Assembly (NCBI GenBank): GCA_036320915.1 | Contig: JAXBDG010000019.1 | Location: forward strand, 186,001-250,000 | From: Linnemannia elongata | Lineage: Eukaryota > Mortierellomycota > Mortierellomycetes > Mortierellales > Mortierellaceae | Direction of reading: 5' to 3' | DNA length: 64,000 nucleotides | Part shown: positions 34,843 to 45,600 of the stretch, in pieces | Position numbering within the stretch: position 1 is the first letter of the stretch | How the letters are laid out: each line of letters begins with the position of its first letter | Program-made: the position numbers and the translations under genes | Notes under the pieces: generated by a model | The model's database searches: none | Told to the model about the DNA's origin: nothing | The model's input: the letters and a program-made list of their open reading frames with translations, nothing else

Positions 34843-36516
34843 ATGGCCGAAATCAGTCAAAAACCCCCCCAAGACGACCTCAAGGGTATAAACCGTCTGC
34901 GCCAAAAACTCCGTCCCGCCCTCCTCTACGTCGTCTCTTTTGCCCAATTCTTTGACATTGTCAATGGCACCTCCGTCTCCGTCGCTATCCTGCCCATCGC
35001 CCAAGACCTCCACTTCACCGTCCCACAAGTCCTTTGGATCCTAAACGCGTACACGATCTCATTTGCCGGTCTCTTGCTCGTCTCTGGTCGTCTCGGTGAT
35101 CTCTTTGGCCATCGCCGGATGTTTATGTTTGGTCTTTTCTGGTTCGCGCTCTGGGCTTTGATCGTCTCTTTCTCAACTTCGCCAATCATGTTTATTCTTG
35201 CCCGCGCACTTCAGGGTATGGGTGCTGCTGCAACCGTTCCCACCGCCATGGCGCTGATCGCGACAACTTACCCTGCCGGACCCGAACGTACCAAGGCCTT
35301 CTCGATCTTTGGTGCTTTTGGTGGTCTCGGCGCTGTCTGTGGTATCCTTTTGGCCGGTGGATTGATTGCTAGTATCGGTTGGGTCTGGATCTTCCGCATC
35401 TCGGCCATTGCTGCCCTGATCCTGCTAACGTTGAGTTTCGTTGTTATCCCCGTCGCCCCTGCCAAGGCTGAAAAGCCCAAGGTCGACTACCTCGGCGCCA
35501 TTACTGCCACCACTGGTGTTACGGGCATTGTTTACTACATCATCACTGGTGTCGAATACGGCTGGGGTAGCGCCAAGACCATCCCTGTCTTTGTCGTCGC
35601 CCTCGGTCTTATCGCCTTCTTCATCTTCATCGAATCCCGCGTCCAGTCGCCATTGATGCCCCTTCGCATCTGGAAACTCAAGTCCTTCACCACCTCTGTC
35701 GTCCTCGCGTTCGTCTCCATGGCTAAGTTCCAGGGCATCATTTACTACGCCAACATGACCTTCCAAGAAGTCTACGAGTGGAGCCCTATGAAGACCGCCC
35801 TCGGTTTCCTGGTCCACGCCCTCCTTGCTGTCGTTGTCTTCACAGTCCTGGGCCGCTTGCTTCCCCGCCTGCCTCTCAAACCCCTCATCCTCATTGGCTT
35901 CCTCCTCCGCTCTGGCACCGCACTGATGTTCGCCTTTGTCAACGAACATACCAGTTACTGGGCTCTCCCCTTCCCCGCATTCATCATGCACATCTTTGGG
36001 GTCGGTCTTTCCCTCCTCCCCATCCAGATCACAGCCGTCCGTGACGCCGAAAACAAGGACCAAGGACTCGTTGGGGCGCTCTATAACACTGGTCTCCAAC
36101 TCGGCGCACCTTTTGGACTCGCAATCCTGAACGTCATCGCCATCTCAACCAACGGAAACATCGAGGGTGCAGTTCGTGGGGGCCCCGCTCTGGCTAAGGG
36201 ATTCCATAACGCCTTCTATGCCATGGTCGCCATGGGTCTCTTTGGGTTCCTCCTCTCTCTCGTCATCCTCCCTTGGGATAAGCCCGTCCGTCCTACTACT
36301 ATCCACAAGAATACCTCGACTTCTTCCCTGGCTTCGACCGCTGTCCCAGCCCACAATGCGAGCACGATTGAACCCAAGGACCTTGAGGAGGTTGTGTCCT
36401 TGCCTGAGGTTGTTGGCAAGCCCTTCTTGGCAGGCAATGACGTTGATGCCAGCACGATTGGTAGTCATTCTGAGAAGATTGACAGAGCCGATGATCTAGA
36501 GAAAGGCCGTGTTTAA
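34843..36516 (+). CDS. MFS multidrug transporter, DHA2 (14-TM) type
   Basis: A single uninterrupted frame of 557 residues with no intron, unlike most neighbours. It shows the MFS motif A in the loop between helices 2 and 3 (GRLGDLFGHRRMF), motif C-like glycine-rich helix 5 (GAFGGLGAVCGILLAGGL), and about 14 hydrophobic helices, which places it with drug:H+ antiporter family 2 (EmrB/QacA type). The N-terminal 35 residues are cytoplasmic and basic. The C-terminal 75 residues are hydrophilic and acidic. It probably exports toxic compounds or metabolites across the plasma membrane; the substrate cannot be told. No biosynthetic cluster surrounds it. Confidence 0.9.
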   Translation: MAEISQKPPQDDLKGINRLRQKLRPALLYVVSFAQFFDIVNGTSVSVAILPIAQDLHFTVPQVLWILNAYTISFAGLLLVSGRLGDLFGHRRMFMFGLFWFALWALIVSFSTSPIMFILARALQGMGAAATVPTAMALIATTYPAGPERTKAFSIFGAFGGLGAVCGILLAGGLIASIGWVWIFRISAIAALILLTLSFVVIPVAPAKAEKPKVDYLGAITATTGVTGIVYYIITGVEYGWGSAKTIPVFVVALGLIAFFIFIESRVQSPLMPLRIWKLKSFTTSVVLAFVSMAKFQGIIYYANMTFQEVYEWSPMKTALGFLVHALLAVVVFTVLGRLLPRLPLKPLILIGFLLRSGTALMFAFVNEHTSYWALPFPAFIMHIFGVGLSLLPIQITAVRDAENKDQGLVGALYNTGLQLGAPFGLAILNVIAISTNGNIEGAVRGGPALAKGFHNAFYAMVAMGLFGFLLSLVILPWDKPVRPTTIHKNTSTSSLASTAVPAHNASTIEPKDLEEVVSLPEVVGKPFLAGNDVDASTIGSHSEKIDRADDLEKGRV

Positions 36517-36758
36517 ATGTAATGGCCTATTTTCTCCTACATTTTTTATATTCTAGCATTTTTATCAATCTACCTAATACCATTCTCATTTAGCTTTTTT
36601 CATGCCATAAAGCATAGCCTACTATTTAATTTTCGTGTTCCCACGTTGTTCATGTACTGGTCATCTGCTAGTTGAAGAGAAGGATACAACATTGTTCATG
36701 AGAGACAGTTTTTATTTGCAGGTCGGTAAAAAAAACCATGATGTAACGAGAAAGTATT

Positions 36759-36780
36759 GGGGGGGGGGGGGGGGGGGGGG
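36759..36780. repeat. Poly-G run (22 nt)
   Basis: An uninterrupted G run in the spacer between two convergent genes. Confidence 0.9.
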
Positions 36781-36838
36781 TATGCACATACAAGTGAGTA
36801 GAGGAAGGAAATGATAAGAATGCAAAAAAAAAAAAGAT

Positions 36839-37712
36839 CTAGGACCAGGCGTTTCCGACTCGACGGAAGATCCAGGTCTCGGTATCCTGGCTCTCTGAAC
36901 CACCAGCACTGATGTCAACAGAGGTATACAGCTTATAGCCCAAGGCACGCAAATTCGCCAGGAGTTGAGAGAGCATCATTCGGGAGTAGACTGTTTCCTC
37001 TGCTTGAGGGTACCAAGGGTATCCGTTCAACTTGAACATGGCCACCCCCTTTGATTCCTCCTCGCGGCTGATTCTATTTTCCAAGAAAGGAGACAAAGAA
37101 AAACGCGTAAGTTATCGTTCGGTGTCTGTTCATTGTTATTTTCAACAAAAAGGCGAAACCAACGAACGAATGGGCAATCCAAACTTACCCAGATCTCCAT
37201 TGAGTATTGATGGCCTGTCGAACAACAGCAACAACATCCAGCGAGGGAGGGTCAATAACCCTCAGCTTATCCCTGGACCCAAAACTGACAGAAAACATAT
37301 CCACCTGCATCAAGTCAGCGCCCACGATACTGTTCGGATCCACTGTCTCAAAGAACAACGAATCCTTATCATTCTCCTTCTTGGACACATCCGCACTCTG
37401 GACCAAATTCCACCCCTGCCTGGCCATAGTCCTGACAACCTCGACAATCAACCGGCGAGCGGGGACATGGTCGTCCCCATATCCCCACCAAGGGTTTCCC
37501 GACATCTTGAACTCATGTGCGCCCGAGTAGTTTTGTTCTCGCTGGATCTTGCCCCAGGAGCGTATGATTCCTGCGCGGACGTGGGGGACGAGTTCGTTGG
37601 GGACGCCAATGAGTCTGAGCTTGTCGCCTTCGTTGAGGGTGATGCAGCAGACTCGGGGGGACTGCAGGTAATGGGGAGCTGGCAGCTTGGAGTAGCTTGG
37701 AGGAGCCGACAT
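36839..37712 (-). CDS. Uncharacterised protein with two tandem copies of one domain
   Basis: Two exons (37712-37189, 37073-36839) give 252 residues. I know no named family. The sequence is an internal duplication covering almost the whole protein: residues about 30-122 and 148-246. Both copies begin DKLR(L/V)I, followed by a hydrophobic helix ending in a Trp (SW or QW). Both then share FK-x-(S/N)-G-x-PW(W/Y), a short helix starting with (A/S)R, and G(W/Y)-x-L-x-x-S-x-D-(V/I)S near the end. No signal peptide or membrane segment is present, so it is probably soluble. The repeated W and PW positions suggest a folded ligand- or peptide-binding module. The gene is convergent with the MFS gene and has a conserved look rather than an orphan look. 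Confidence 0.85.
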
Positions 37713-38152
37713 TATGTTCTTCTGGTTGTTGTGAGAATGGAGAAAAGTAGAAAACTGTGTGTGTGAGTGTGGGAATGTAAAGAAAGGTGAGAGTTGAATG
37801 AATGAGAGGAGGAAAAGTAGAAATTCTATTCCCCATTTTTATTTCCACGGGTCAAAGTCGACAAGCCTAACGTAAGAGAGCATCGCACCTACCTGGCTTC
37901 TCTTCAGAATGGCGAAGCTGACTCTATCCCAACGTTGGTACCAAATAGCACCATAACACAGCCCAATCGTCGTCATACGGTGGCAATGACGACCTTGTAT
38001 CCCGCACATATAAACATTGCATAGAGCATACTTAATACAGAGACAAACAGAAGAGCCATTGAGAAGTAGCAATTGTTGTTGAAGAGAGTTATCCAAGCGT
38101 TTATTCAAGGGTGCAAAATGTCCACCGTTTGTTACCAAGTTTGAAGCATAAT
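37713..38152. other. Intergenic, no gene seen
   Basis: 440 bp between the start of the duplicated-domain gene and the RPL11 stop (both minus strand). It is ordinary sequence with no supported feature. Confidence 0.5.
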
Positions 38153-38692
38153 TTACTTCTTGTTGGTAAGGATACCATCGTAACGCTGCTTGAACCAGTT
38201 CATGGTCTCCTCCTTGTTGACACGGTGGTTGGCACCGACCTTGGCAACGCAGCGGCGACGCTTGGTGATACGGTTACCGGGACGGTTCATGCAGACGAAG
38301 AAATCCATACCGTAAATACCGATGGAGGGATCGTACTTGATACCCAAATCGATGTGCTCCTGGATACCGAAGCCAAAGTTGCCGGTCTCGGAGAAGTTGG
38401 ACTTCTTCAACTCGTACTCCTTGACCTTGAGGCCACGCTCGAGAATCTCCTCGGCCTTGGGGCCACGGACGGTGACGTGGACGGCGATCTTCTCGTTACG
38501 ACGGATACCGAAGGTACGGACGGTGTAGCGGGCCTTGGAGTAGACGGGGGTCTGACCGGTCAACTGCTCCAAAACCTTGGCGGCACGGGTGAGTCTGTCT
38601 CCGGACTCACCGACGCAAATGTTGAGAACGAGCTTCTCAAGACGCAACTCGCGCATGGCGTTGGTGGACTTTTGGGTCTGGTCTTCAGCGGA
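38153..38692 (-). CDS. RPL11: 60S ribosomal protein L11 (uL5), main exon
   Basis: This exon encodes all but the first residue or residues of RPL11. After the acceptor AATTAG it reads [16 protein letters not shown], then [78 protein letters not shown] and the end [12 protein letters not shown]. uL5 sits in the central protuberance, contacts 5S rRNA and forms the 5S RNP with uL18. The start codon must lie in a short upstream exon, as in SNRPB in this window. An ATG directly followed by GTACGA near 39411-39413 (minus strand) is one candidate, but it is unproven. Codon use is strongly biased, as expected for a ribosomal protein. Confidence 0.96.
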   Translation of the reverse strand, partial: SAEDQTQKSTNAMRELRLEKLVLNICVGESGDRLTRAAKVLEQLTGQTPVYSKARYTVRTFGIRRNEKIAVHVTVRGPKAEEILERGLKVKEYELKKSNFSETGNFGFGIQEHIDLGIKYDPSIGIYGMDFFVCMNRPGNRITKRRRCVAKVGANHRVNKEETMNWFKQRYDGILTNKK

Positions 38693-39547
38693 CTAATTGA
38701 TATAGAGAGTACAAAATAAACCAAAGTTATTAAGACCGCAACTCAAATTAGCCGCCTCGGAGCCATCCTGTTTTTCCTTCGTTGTTTTTATCTCCTCTCC
38801 TTTGTGTGGGGTTGATGATAAAAGGTTGAAAAACAGGGATGGCGTCTCCTCTTCCTATCCTCCTTCCTGTCTCCTGCTTCCTGAAAGGATCGTGTTGGTT
38901 CAGAACCTGATTCCCTCCCCCGATCCTGGCGCTGAAATTGATCGGGCATAGTGACGCCCTCTGCAAACCAGATCGCTAAAAGCCATCCTGCGCTTCTTTC
39001 CTTCGCCAGGATCACAATAAAAAGACCCACAGATCGTTTGACTGATGGTGAAGGCCTATTGATTGCTGAGCCTGGCCCAAGAACAAGAGGAGCTGTTGCT
39101 AAGGTGATGCATCGGCGCTTGCTGAGTACTGACGTTTGATTCCGATCCTGGGTGCTTGTTGATTCGCTGTTTCAAGCTCTGACTGAAAGACAGAAATATT
39201 TTGATGTTGACTAGACGATGATGGCGATGGATCACCCCTACAAGATCACAAGGACTGGGTGACCATTGGTGACAGCCATGGTTGCTGATTTTCCGGTTGT
39301 TGTAATGGTTGATAGCTCGGTATGGTGTCGATGTGTTGATCGATGGATGGTTGTTTCAATCGCCCCCCCATGGATGTATGGTACATCCTCCTTGATGACA
39401 CTGCGGTCGTACCATGATTGGCAATTGATGTGAAAGAGGAGGGCACAAACGGTCTCACAGGCAACAAAGGTAATATTCATTGAAATGCTTAAGGGCTATT
39501 AAAAATATAAAATATAAGGTATGGAACTATGGATAAGACGAAACGTT
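38693..39547. other. RPL11 upstream intron/leader region
   Basis: 855 bp between the RPL11 main exon and the next gene's stop. It should hold the first RPL11 exon, its intron and its promoter. I could not fix their positions, and no other gene is visible. Confidence 0.45.
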
Positions 39548-41643
39548 TTAGGTGGAGCCCACTTCAGGAGCAGCAGCAGAGCGGTCGGCATGGTCCTCAG
39601 CGCGCCTTTGATCCACATAGGCCTCCCACTCGGCATCTTCATCAGCCTTGCTCACGAAACGGACGCCGAACGAGCCCATGCGTACCAGACGGCCAAAGAA
39701 CCTCATACGCGCAAATTCGCCCTTGGCCTTGGGAAGTAGACGATCGCGGACGTTGGTACCAACAAACAAGAAGAAGAAGAAACCAACACACGCAACAGCC
39801 AAGATCCAGTGCAAGTTGACAGAGTAGACCATGGGATCCTTGACGGTGTATCCAGTAGCCAGGAGATGGTTATACACTTCAGTGAACAAGAGTCCTCCAC
39901 CAACACCAGCCAGGGACCAAGCGGTAAGGATGATGCCATGCATAGCACCAATGTTGGAAGGGCCAAACATGTCGCAGAGGAAGGCAGGAATGCATCCGAA
40001 TCCACCACCGTAGCAAGACGTCAAAATCCAGATGACGAGCAAGAAAGCCCAGTAGACGCGCTTCTCCATGATCGTTGGCAGCGAGGCGAGGATGATGACC
40101 TGAGACAACAACATGACAAAGAACGAGTTCTTGCGACCCAAGCGGTCAGATACAGTTGAGAAGAACAAGCGGCCAGCCAAGTTAAATCCTCCGTTGATGG
40201 CGACAATGGTTGCTGCGGTGGCCTCGTCTTTGCCGAAAATATCTTTGATGATGTTCGCGAGACGAGACAAGAAGACCAAACCTGCAATCGAGTTACCAAG
40301 CATCATGATGTACATGATGCGGTACTCTGTGGAAAAGATGGCTGCACTCAGAACCATGTTGGCACCGGGATCCTTGTAGTCCTGAGCGGCCTTTTCCGAA
40401 GCATTGGCCTCTGGGTCGCCACTCTTGTCGACCTTGTTGCGGTACATGTCCATACCGTTGACCTGAAAGCCGGGGGGAGGCACACGGAAGACGACAGCAC
40501 AGATCAACATCGCAGCGAAGTAAGCGCATCCCAAAACAACAAACGTCAAAGGAAGACCGACGGCAGCAGTTAAGGGCTGAGGAATCTTGGCCAAGACGAT
40601 GGAGCCGGCACCAAAACCACAGACAGCGAAACCCGCAGCCAAACCACGACGGTCGGGGAACCACTTTTGAAGAGCAGAGACGGGAGAGATGTAGCAAAGA
40701 CCAAGACCAGCTCCACCAAGGACACCGTATCCAAAATAGAGCAGGGCAATGATACGGGTGTAAATGCCGATGGCGGCGATCATGTTGCCGAGGAAGAAGA
40801 TAGTGGCTCCAACAATTGCAGCAAGCTTGGGACCGTGACGCTCGAGCCAAGGTCCGTTCAAGGCAGCAGACAATCCAAAGCATCCTATAGACAAGTGGCA
40901 TATTGTGATCATTATTAGTATTGGACGGAGGATGGCTGAGCAAGGCATGAATGTATGGAGACATGTTTTCGCCAATGATGCAGGTGCATGCGGGTGAGAG
41001 CTTACCGACGGCGATGTAGAAGGTCACGGCGGCATTGTGAGCAGCGGGAGTGGACTTGCCGGTGGCGGCGTTGGTGATAGAGCCGTAGATGAAGCTGTCA
41101 ATAGGATCGTTGAAGACAGACCCTGCATGTAGTTGAAGAAGTGTAGAATGAATGAATGAATGAATGAATAAGTGTTTGGAACAATGGGAAATGTCTGTGC
41201 TGTGAATGCATGGAAGGACTGCGTCTCAAAAGGTTTACTCACAAGCATAAAGAGATCCGCAAATAGCCTGGAAACTAATAAAGACGCGAAATAAGAGACC
41301 GTGTGGTGTGTCCGTGCGTAGATGCGATGCAAACAAAAACAAAAGTAGAAAACATCGTCAGAACAAAGTTGGGGGTCCTAAATGTCTTAGCAAACTGGGC
41401 TGTGTTGTTATTGTTTGTTTTCAAGGCAAAAACAGGCTGAGGGTAAAGGGGAGGGTTAAATTACATGAAGGCTGTTGGGAACATTGCCCATCGGTTGAAG
41501 GGGATGTTGAAAATTAAGAACTTTTCGCGTTCGATGGTCTGCTCAGAACGAATATATGTCGTGTCGCTGTAGTGGCGGTGGATGGCGCGCACAATCGCAT
41601 TGGACGATTGCGATTCTGGGTTGGTCGATGCTTGAGTCGCCAT
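39548..41643 (-). CDS. MFS transporter, oxalate/formate antiporter-like (OFA) or monocarboxylate type
   Basis: Four exons (41643-41465, 41274-41243, 41122-41006, 40884-39548) give about 554 residues. One exon is only 32 nt. The first helix region reads QAICGSLYAWSVFNDPID, a hallmark of OFA-family carriers, and the loop between helices 2 and 3 (NGPWLERHGPK) is the family's motif-A equivalent. Later segments include LGGAGLGLCYISPVSALQKWFPDRRGLAAGFAVCGFG, GRLFFSTVSDRLGRKNSF and a glycine-rich YGGGFGCIPAFLCDMFG. The family exchanges or symports small carboxylates such as oxalate, formate or pyruvate; the substrate here is not predictable. The C-terminal tail is charged and cytoplasmic. Confidence 0.9.
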
Positions 41644-43536
41644 GGTTGTGTGCTGGGGGGGTGGGAGGTGGGGTGGACCGTGGTCAGGGAACGTCGGCAG
41701 CGGCGAGATGGATAAGGACGATGAAGAGAGGGGCCACTAAAGGACGGTGGTGAGGGTGACGAGAAAGGAAGGAAGTGAGGTCCGATGCTGACGAGGAGGA
41801 AAGCGCGAATGAGAAAGGGAAAAAAAGAAAACGACGAGGACAAGAGCATGGGTATTTAAGGAATACTATTATTTTGAATAAGGTGCAATGTAATGTAAAG
41901 TAAACAAAAAGAAAATAGACGACTAGAACTAAGGGGAAATGGCTGGATGGACGAGGAGATCGTCAAACAGTAATTCACTCAAGACTGCCCCCAGGGTCGT
42001 ATGAGGCCGCCTTTTCCTTGAAAAAAAGTCAGAAGGTAAGTAAGGTGTCAGGAAGGGACGCGGGTATTTAGTTTGGTAAAGGAGAGGAGGAAAACGAGGG
42101 GGAGGTAGAAATAGGACGAAGGATAGGCAGCAGTGTAAGGTTGATCGAGTAAGAATGACTGAGTGAGAGATGGAACAGAAGGTGAGAAGAAATAGGCAAG
42201 TAGGCGGATGTAAAAGACGGGAAAGGGGGTAGCGAGAAAGAGGAAACCAAAAGGAAAGATAGGTAGGCCCAGGCAAGGGCAATGGAGTGTGTGAGAGCCA
42301 GGATACTTACAACAGTAGACATGTTCTTGTGCACGTACGGTTTACATACACTTGTGTAAGTAAGTGTGAAAAAAGAGAAAGGGAAAAGGCGGTGAGGAAG
42401 GGGGTGTAGACACCAATCCAAACTGGACAACCTTCTCTTGAACCATTCGTTGACTATCAAGGCGGTTCTAATCTATTCATTCATCAATGACCCCATCCTT
42501 GCTGAATACAACAAGAACAGGCTGCTTTGTTTTCTGCGGATTCCAGTAGATCCCATTCTCAAAAGGACGAAAGGTGGGCCAGGTGGACAAGAGGTGAGTG
42601 GTCTTGGGTTTGCAATGGCTGCAGGATCTCATCTTTTTTCCTTTTCTTTCTTTGGTGTGTCTTCACAAGTATCAAAAACCAACCCCTTTCAAAAAGTAAG
42701 GGACTCTTTGTTGTGGATGTATGTGTATGTGTGCATATTTTTTTTTGATTCCTCAGGGATGAAGGGGGTAAGGGATGAAAGGTCAGAGTCAGTCTGAAAA
42801 AGAAAAAAAAATCTCAGGGCGCCTTGCTTGCCAGTCTGTCTGCCCGTCCAGGCTGGCATAGGTTCCCGCAAGGGGGCTGTAAGGTGAGCAAAAAGGGAAT
42901 ACAGAGAGCAAGAATGACAAGAGCAATGACATCCAAAGCGCATATGATCGCACATCATGCCATCCATTTGACAAGACGAGTAAGCGAGAACAAAGGGAAA
43001 AAAAAATACCAAAGCCGAAAAAAAACAATGACCTTGAGTTGCATTAAACAATGCACATTCCCATCAACAACGATAACAATAATGAGAATAGTGCTCGGCA
43101 GTTCTTCAAGTCGTTTGCAAGATGTCGGCAAACAAGAAATGTCAACCCAGCACTTGGCTGCAAGAGACCAAAGGGGCTGGACTCTATTGTCCAACTTATC
43201 CAACCAACCAACCAGCCAACCAACCAGCTCACTTGTTTCCTTCACCATTGCTCTCTCACACTCATATAATCCTCCTTCCTCCGTTCTTCCTTTGGCTCTC
43301 CGTCTTGAAGCTGTCTGATCACCCAAGCAATTCAGGAACTAAAAGTGGGAAGGATTGTTTCATTTCGACAACCGAATGGTAAAATAGTGAAAAGTTCTCA
43401 ACAAAACAATATGCCAATTGCTCTTGTAACATACTGTAAGCAGTGGCGATCCATCGTAATTAAAATGTACAATTCGTGTTTTATGTCTAAATAGAAACCC
43501 TGCTTCATCAATGCCTTTTGTCGTGTCCATGCTTTT
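41644..43536. other. 1.9-kb intergenic region
   Basis: From about 41650 to 42420 the plus strand is purine-rich, so the minus strand is C/T-rich, matching the leader style of the OFA gene. The rest, up to the PHB2 3' end at 43537, has no supported gene. Short A runs and a CAACCAACCAACCAGCC-type repeat at about 43198-43230 are present. Confidence 0.5.
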
Positions 43537-45273
43537 TTACTGCTTCTTGACCTCCTCCTTCCTAGATGGACCCAAAAAATAAACCAAAAAATAAACAAAG
43601 ACGATCAGTTGGGTGTTCTTTGGCATGAAAAAGACACAAATGCTTAATCATGTTACGGGCGACTTACTTCTGCTCGCTGACGTTCAACAACAAGGTGTCG
43701 GCATCGAGCATGACGCGGTTAGAGGAGTGGGAAATAATGGAGGCAATCTCGCGAGCGACCTCAATCTTTCTGAGCTCAATGAAACCGGGCTTGTTCTTGA
43801 TGGCTATTGTTGTTGTTAAATTATCCCGCACGAGGCAAAGAAAGAGAGAAAAAAAAAAAAAGGAAAAGCGAAAAAATGATGCATCAGCAACTAGTTTTCT
43901 CTTCTGGTCTAAAATGGGCGAACCTGCTCTCACTCCTCTATTCCGCATTATCCAAGGCGATCCTGTCATAGTGAAAATACAAATACTCACCATCACCGAT
44001 AAGCTCTGCAGAGCGAGCCTCTCCCTCGGCCTTGACAATGATGGACTGCTTCTCCTGAATGGCGCGGTCGACAACGAAAGCGGCACGCTGAGCCTCCTGC
44101 TGGGCAATCTGCTTGGCCTCAACGGCCTGGGTGAACTCGGGCGAGAAGGCCATGTGGACGATCGAGACATCGTCAAGGACAATGTTAAAGCGAGCAGCAC
44201 GCTTGATCAAGTTCTCGCGAACCAAGCGGGAAACGCGGTCACGCTGGGTAATGAGCTGAGAGGCGTTGAACTGAGCAACGACCGACTTGGACACCTCGTT
44301 GATGATAGAAGGCAAGACACGCTCGTCGTAATCCTGTCCCAATGTACGGTAGATCTCGGCCAAGTCGTTGACGCGGGGGCGGGACAAAACACGGACGGTG
44401 ATGTTGACCATCTGCAAATCTAAGTAGAGACAAAATGCACAGATATATAGGCCGTTAGAATGTCAATCCTTTTTTTTCTCTTGTACTTGTACCCCGATCG
44501 CCTCCACTCCCTGCCTGTGGTTGCTGCTGCCTGCTTTTTCTTCTGTCGTGTCGCTGTGTGGTGTGAATGTCCCGTTCGTTCCTTTGCCCGCGAAAAAAAA
44601 AACAGAGAGCGAATCATTCCGTCCGTTGTGTTGCTCGGAAATTATTCCCTTTCCGGTGCTGTTGATGTGACCCTATAACAATCGGTCTTCCTGAACATAC
44701 CCTTGGTTCCGGTCAAGGAAGCAACGTTTCTGGGCTTGGCACGGACATCGTAGATAATGGGAGTCTCGAACCAGGGGATGACGAAGTGAGTTCCTTCGTT
44801 GTAAACCTCCTTCTGAACACCGAAGACACGGGAGTACTTGACAGCACGGTGACCTCCGTCAACTAGTAGTGAGATCAGATCAATAAAAAAGTGAAAAGAG
44901 AGAGGGAGAGTCGGGAAGTTAGAATGAGGGCGCCTTGAAAGAAAAGCTGCTTCCGGAGTTGTTCTTCTTTAGGTTGTAATGGGCTACTGTGAAGTGACCG
45001 TGGTATGGTGGGGAGGAAGGGTGCTGATCCTTGTGGACTAAGCTGCCTCCTTGCAGCAGTGGTCGGCTGAGCTGAGCTGTCGGAAGAAAGAGCAGTACTA
45101 CTGTTCCTGTATTGTTTTGTCGAAAGGATCAAGGGTATTTTACCGTTGAAGAGGGAGGCGTTGATTCCGTAGCCGAGGGCGCCGAGGGTGATCAAGGCGC
45201 CGGCACCGCCAGCGAGACCCTTTCCGCTGCCCTTGGGGAAGATACCGCCGAGTTTGTTGAATGCCTGAGCCAT
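43537..45273 (-). CDS. PHB2: Prohibitin-2
   Basis: Five exons (45273-45144, 44862-44701, 44419-43991, 43803-43668, 43561-43537) give 293 residues. Prohibitin-2 forms ring complexes with prohibitin-1 in the mitochondrial inner membrane and chaperones and scaffolds respiratory proteins. The N-terminal hydrophobic anchor ([17 protein letters not shown]) is followed by [33 protein letters not shown], the SPFH/band-7 domain, then '[33 protein letters not shown]', '[14 protein letters not shown]' and '[23 protein letters not shown]' leading into the coiled-coil. The last coding exon is only 25 nt (KEEVKKQ). It is divergent from SNRPB, with 327 bp between start codons. Confidence 0.97.
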
Positions 45274-45600
45274 TGGTGATTCGTTGAAGAGGAAAAGTGA
45301 AGGTGGATGGGTCGAGTGCGATCAGTAGGCAGGAATCCCTATATGGGTCACACACAGGCCTCCATGTTTTTTGTCGACGTCACTTTCAAAGCCACTGATC
45401 TTTTGCTTCTTGGGCAAAAGAGAGTGGTCCTTCGTAGAGCGGTTGACAAGCGTAGCATTCATCCATCCTCACGCTCCGCCTCCTTCGCAATCACCAGGAG
45501 TCCGCCGCCAAAACACACATCCCCGTCTGTCCGTTGATTGGGTGTCCCAGGAATCGAATCTTCAAGTCCCAACTATTCACAAATATACACTTGCGTCAAC
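45274..45600. promoter_or_regulatory. Bidirectional promoter region PHB2 / SNRPB
   Basis: 327 bp between divergent ATGs, so it must hold both promoters. No sharp motif stands out. Confidence 0.6.

Noticed and set aside
35425..36099. 224-codon minus-strand frame opposite the DHA2 transporter
   Set aside because: Acidic antisense shadow with no homology.
38111..38719. 202-codon plus-strand frame opposite RPL11
   Set aside because: Antisense shadow of the biased RPL11 exon.
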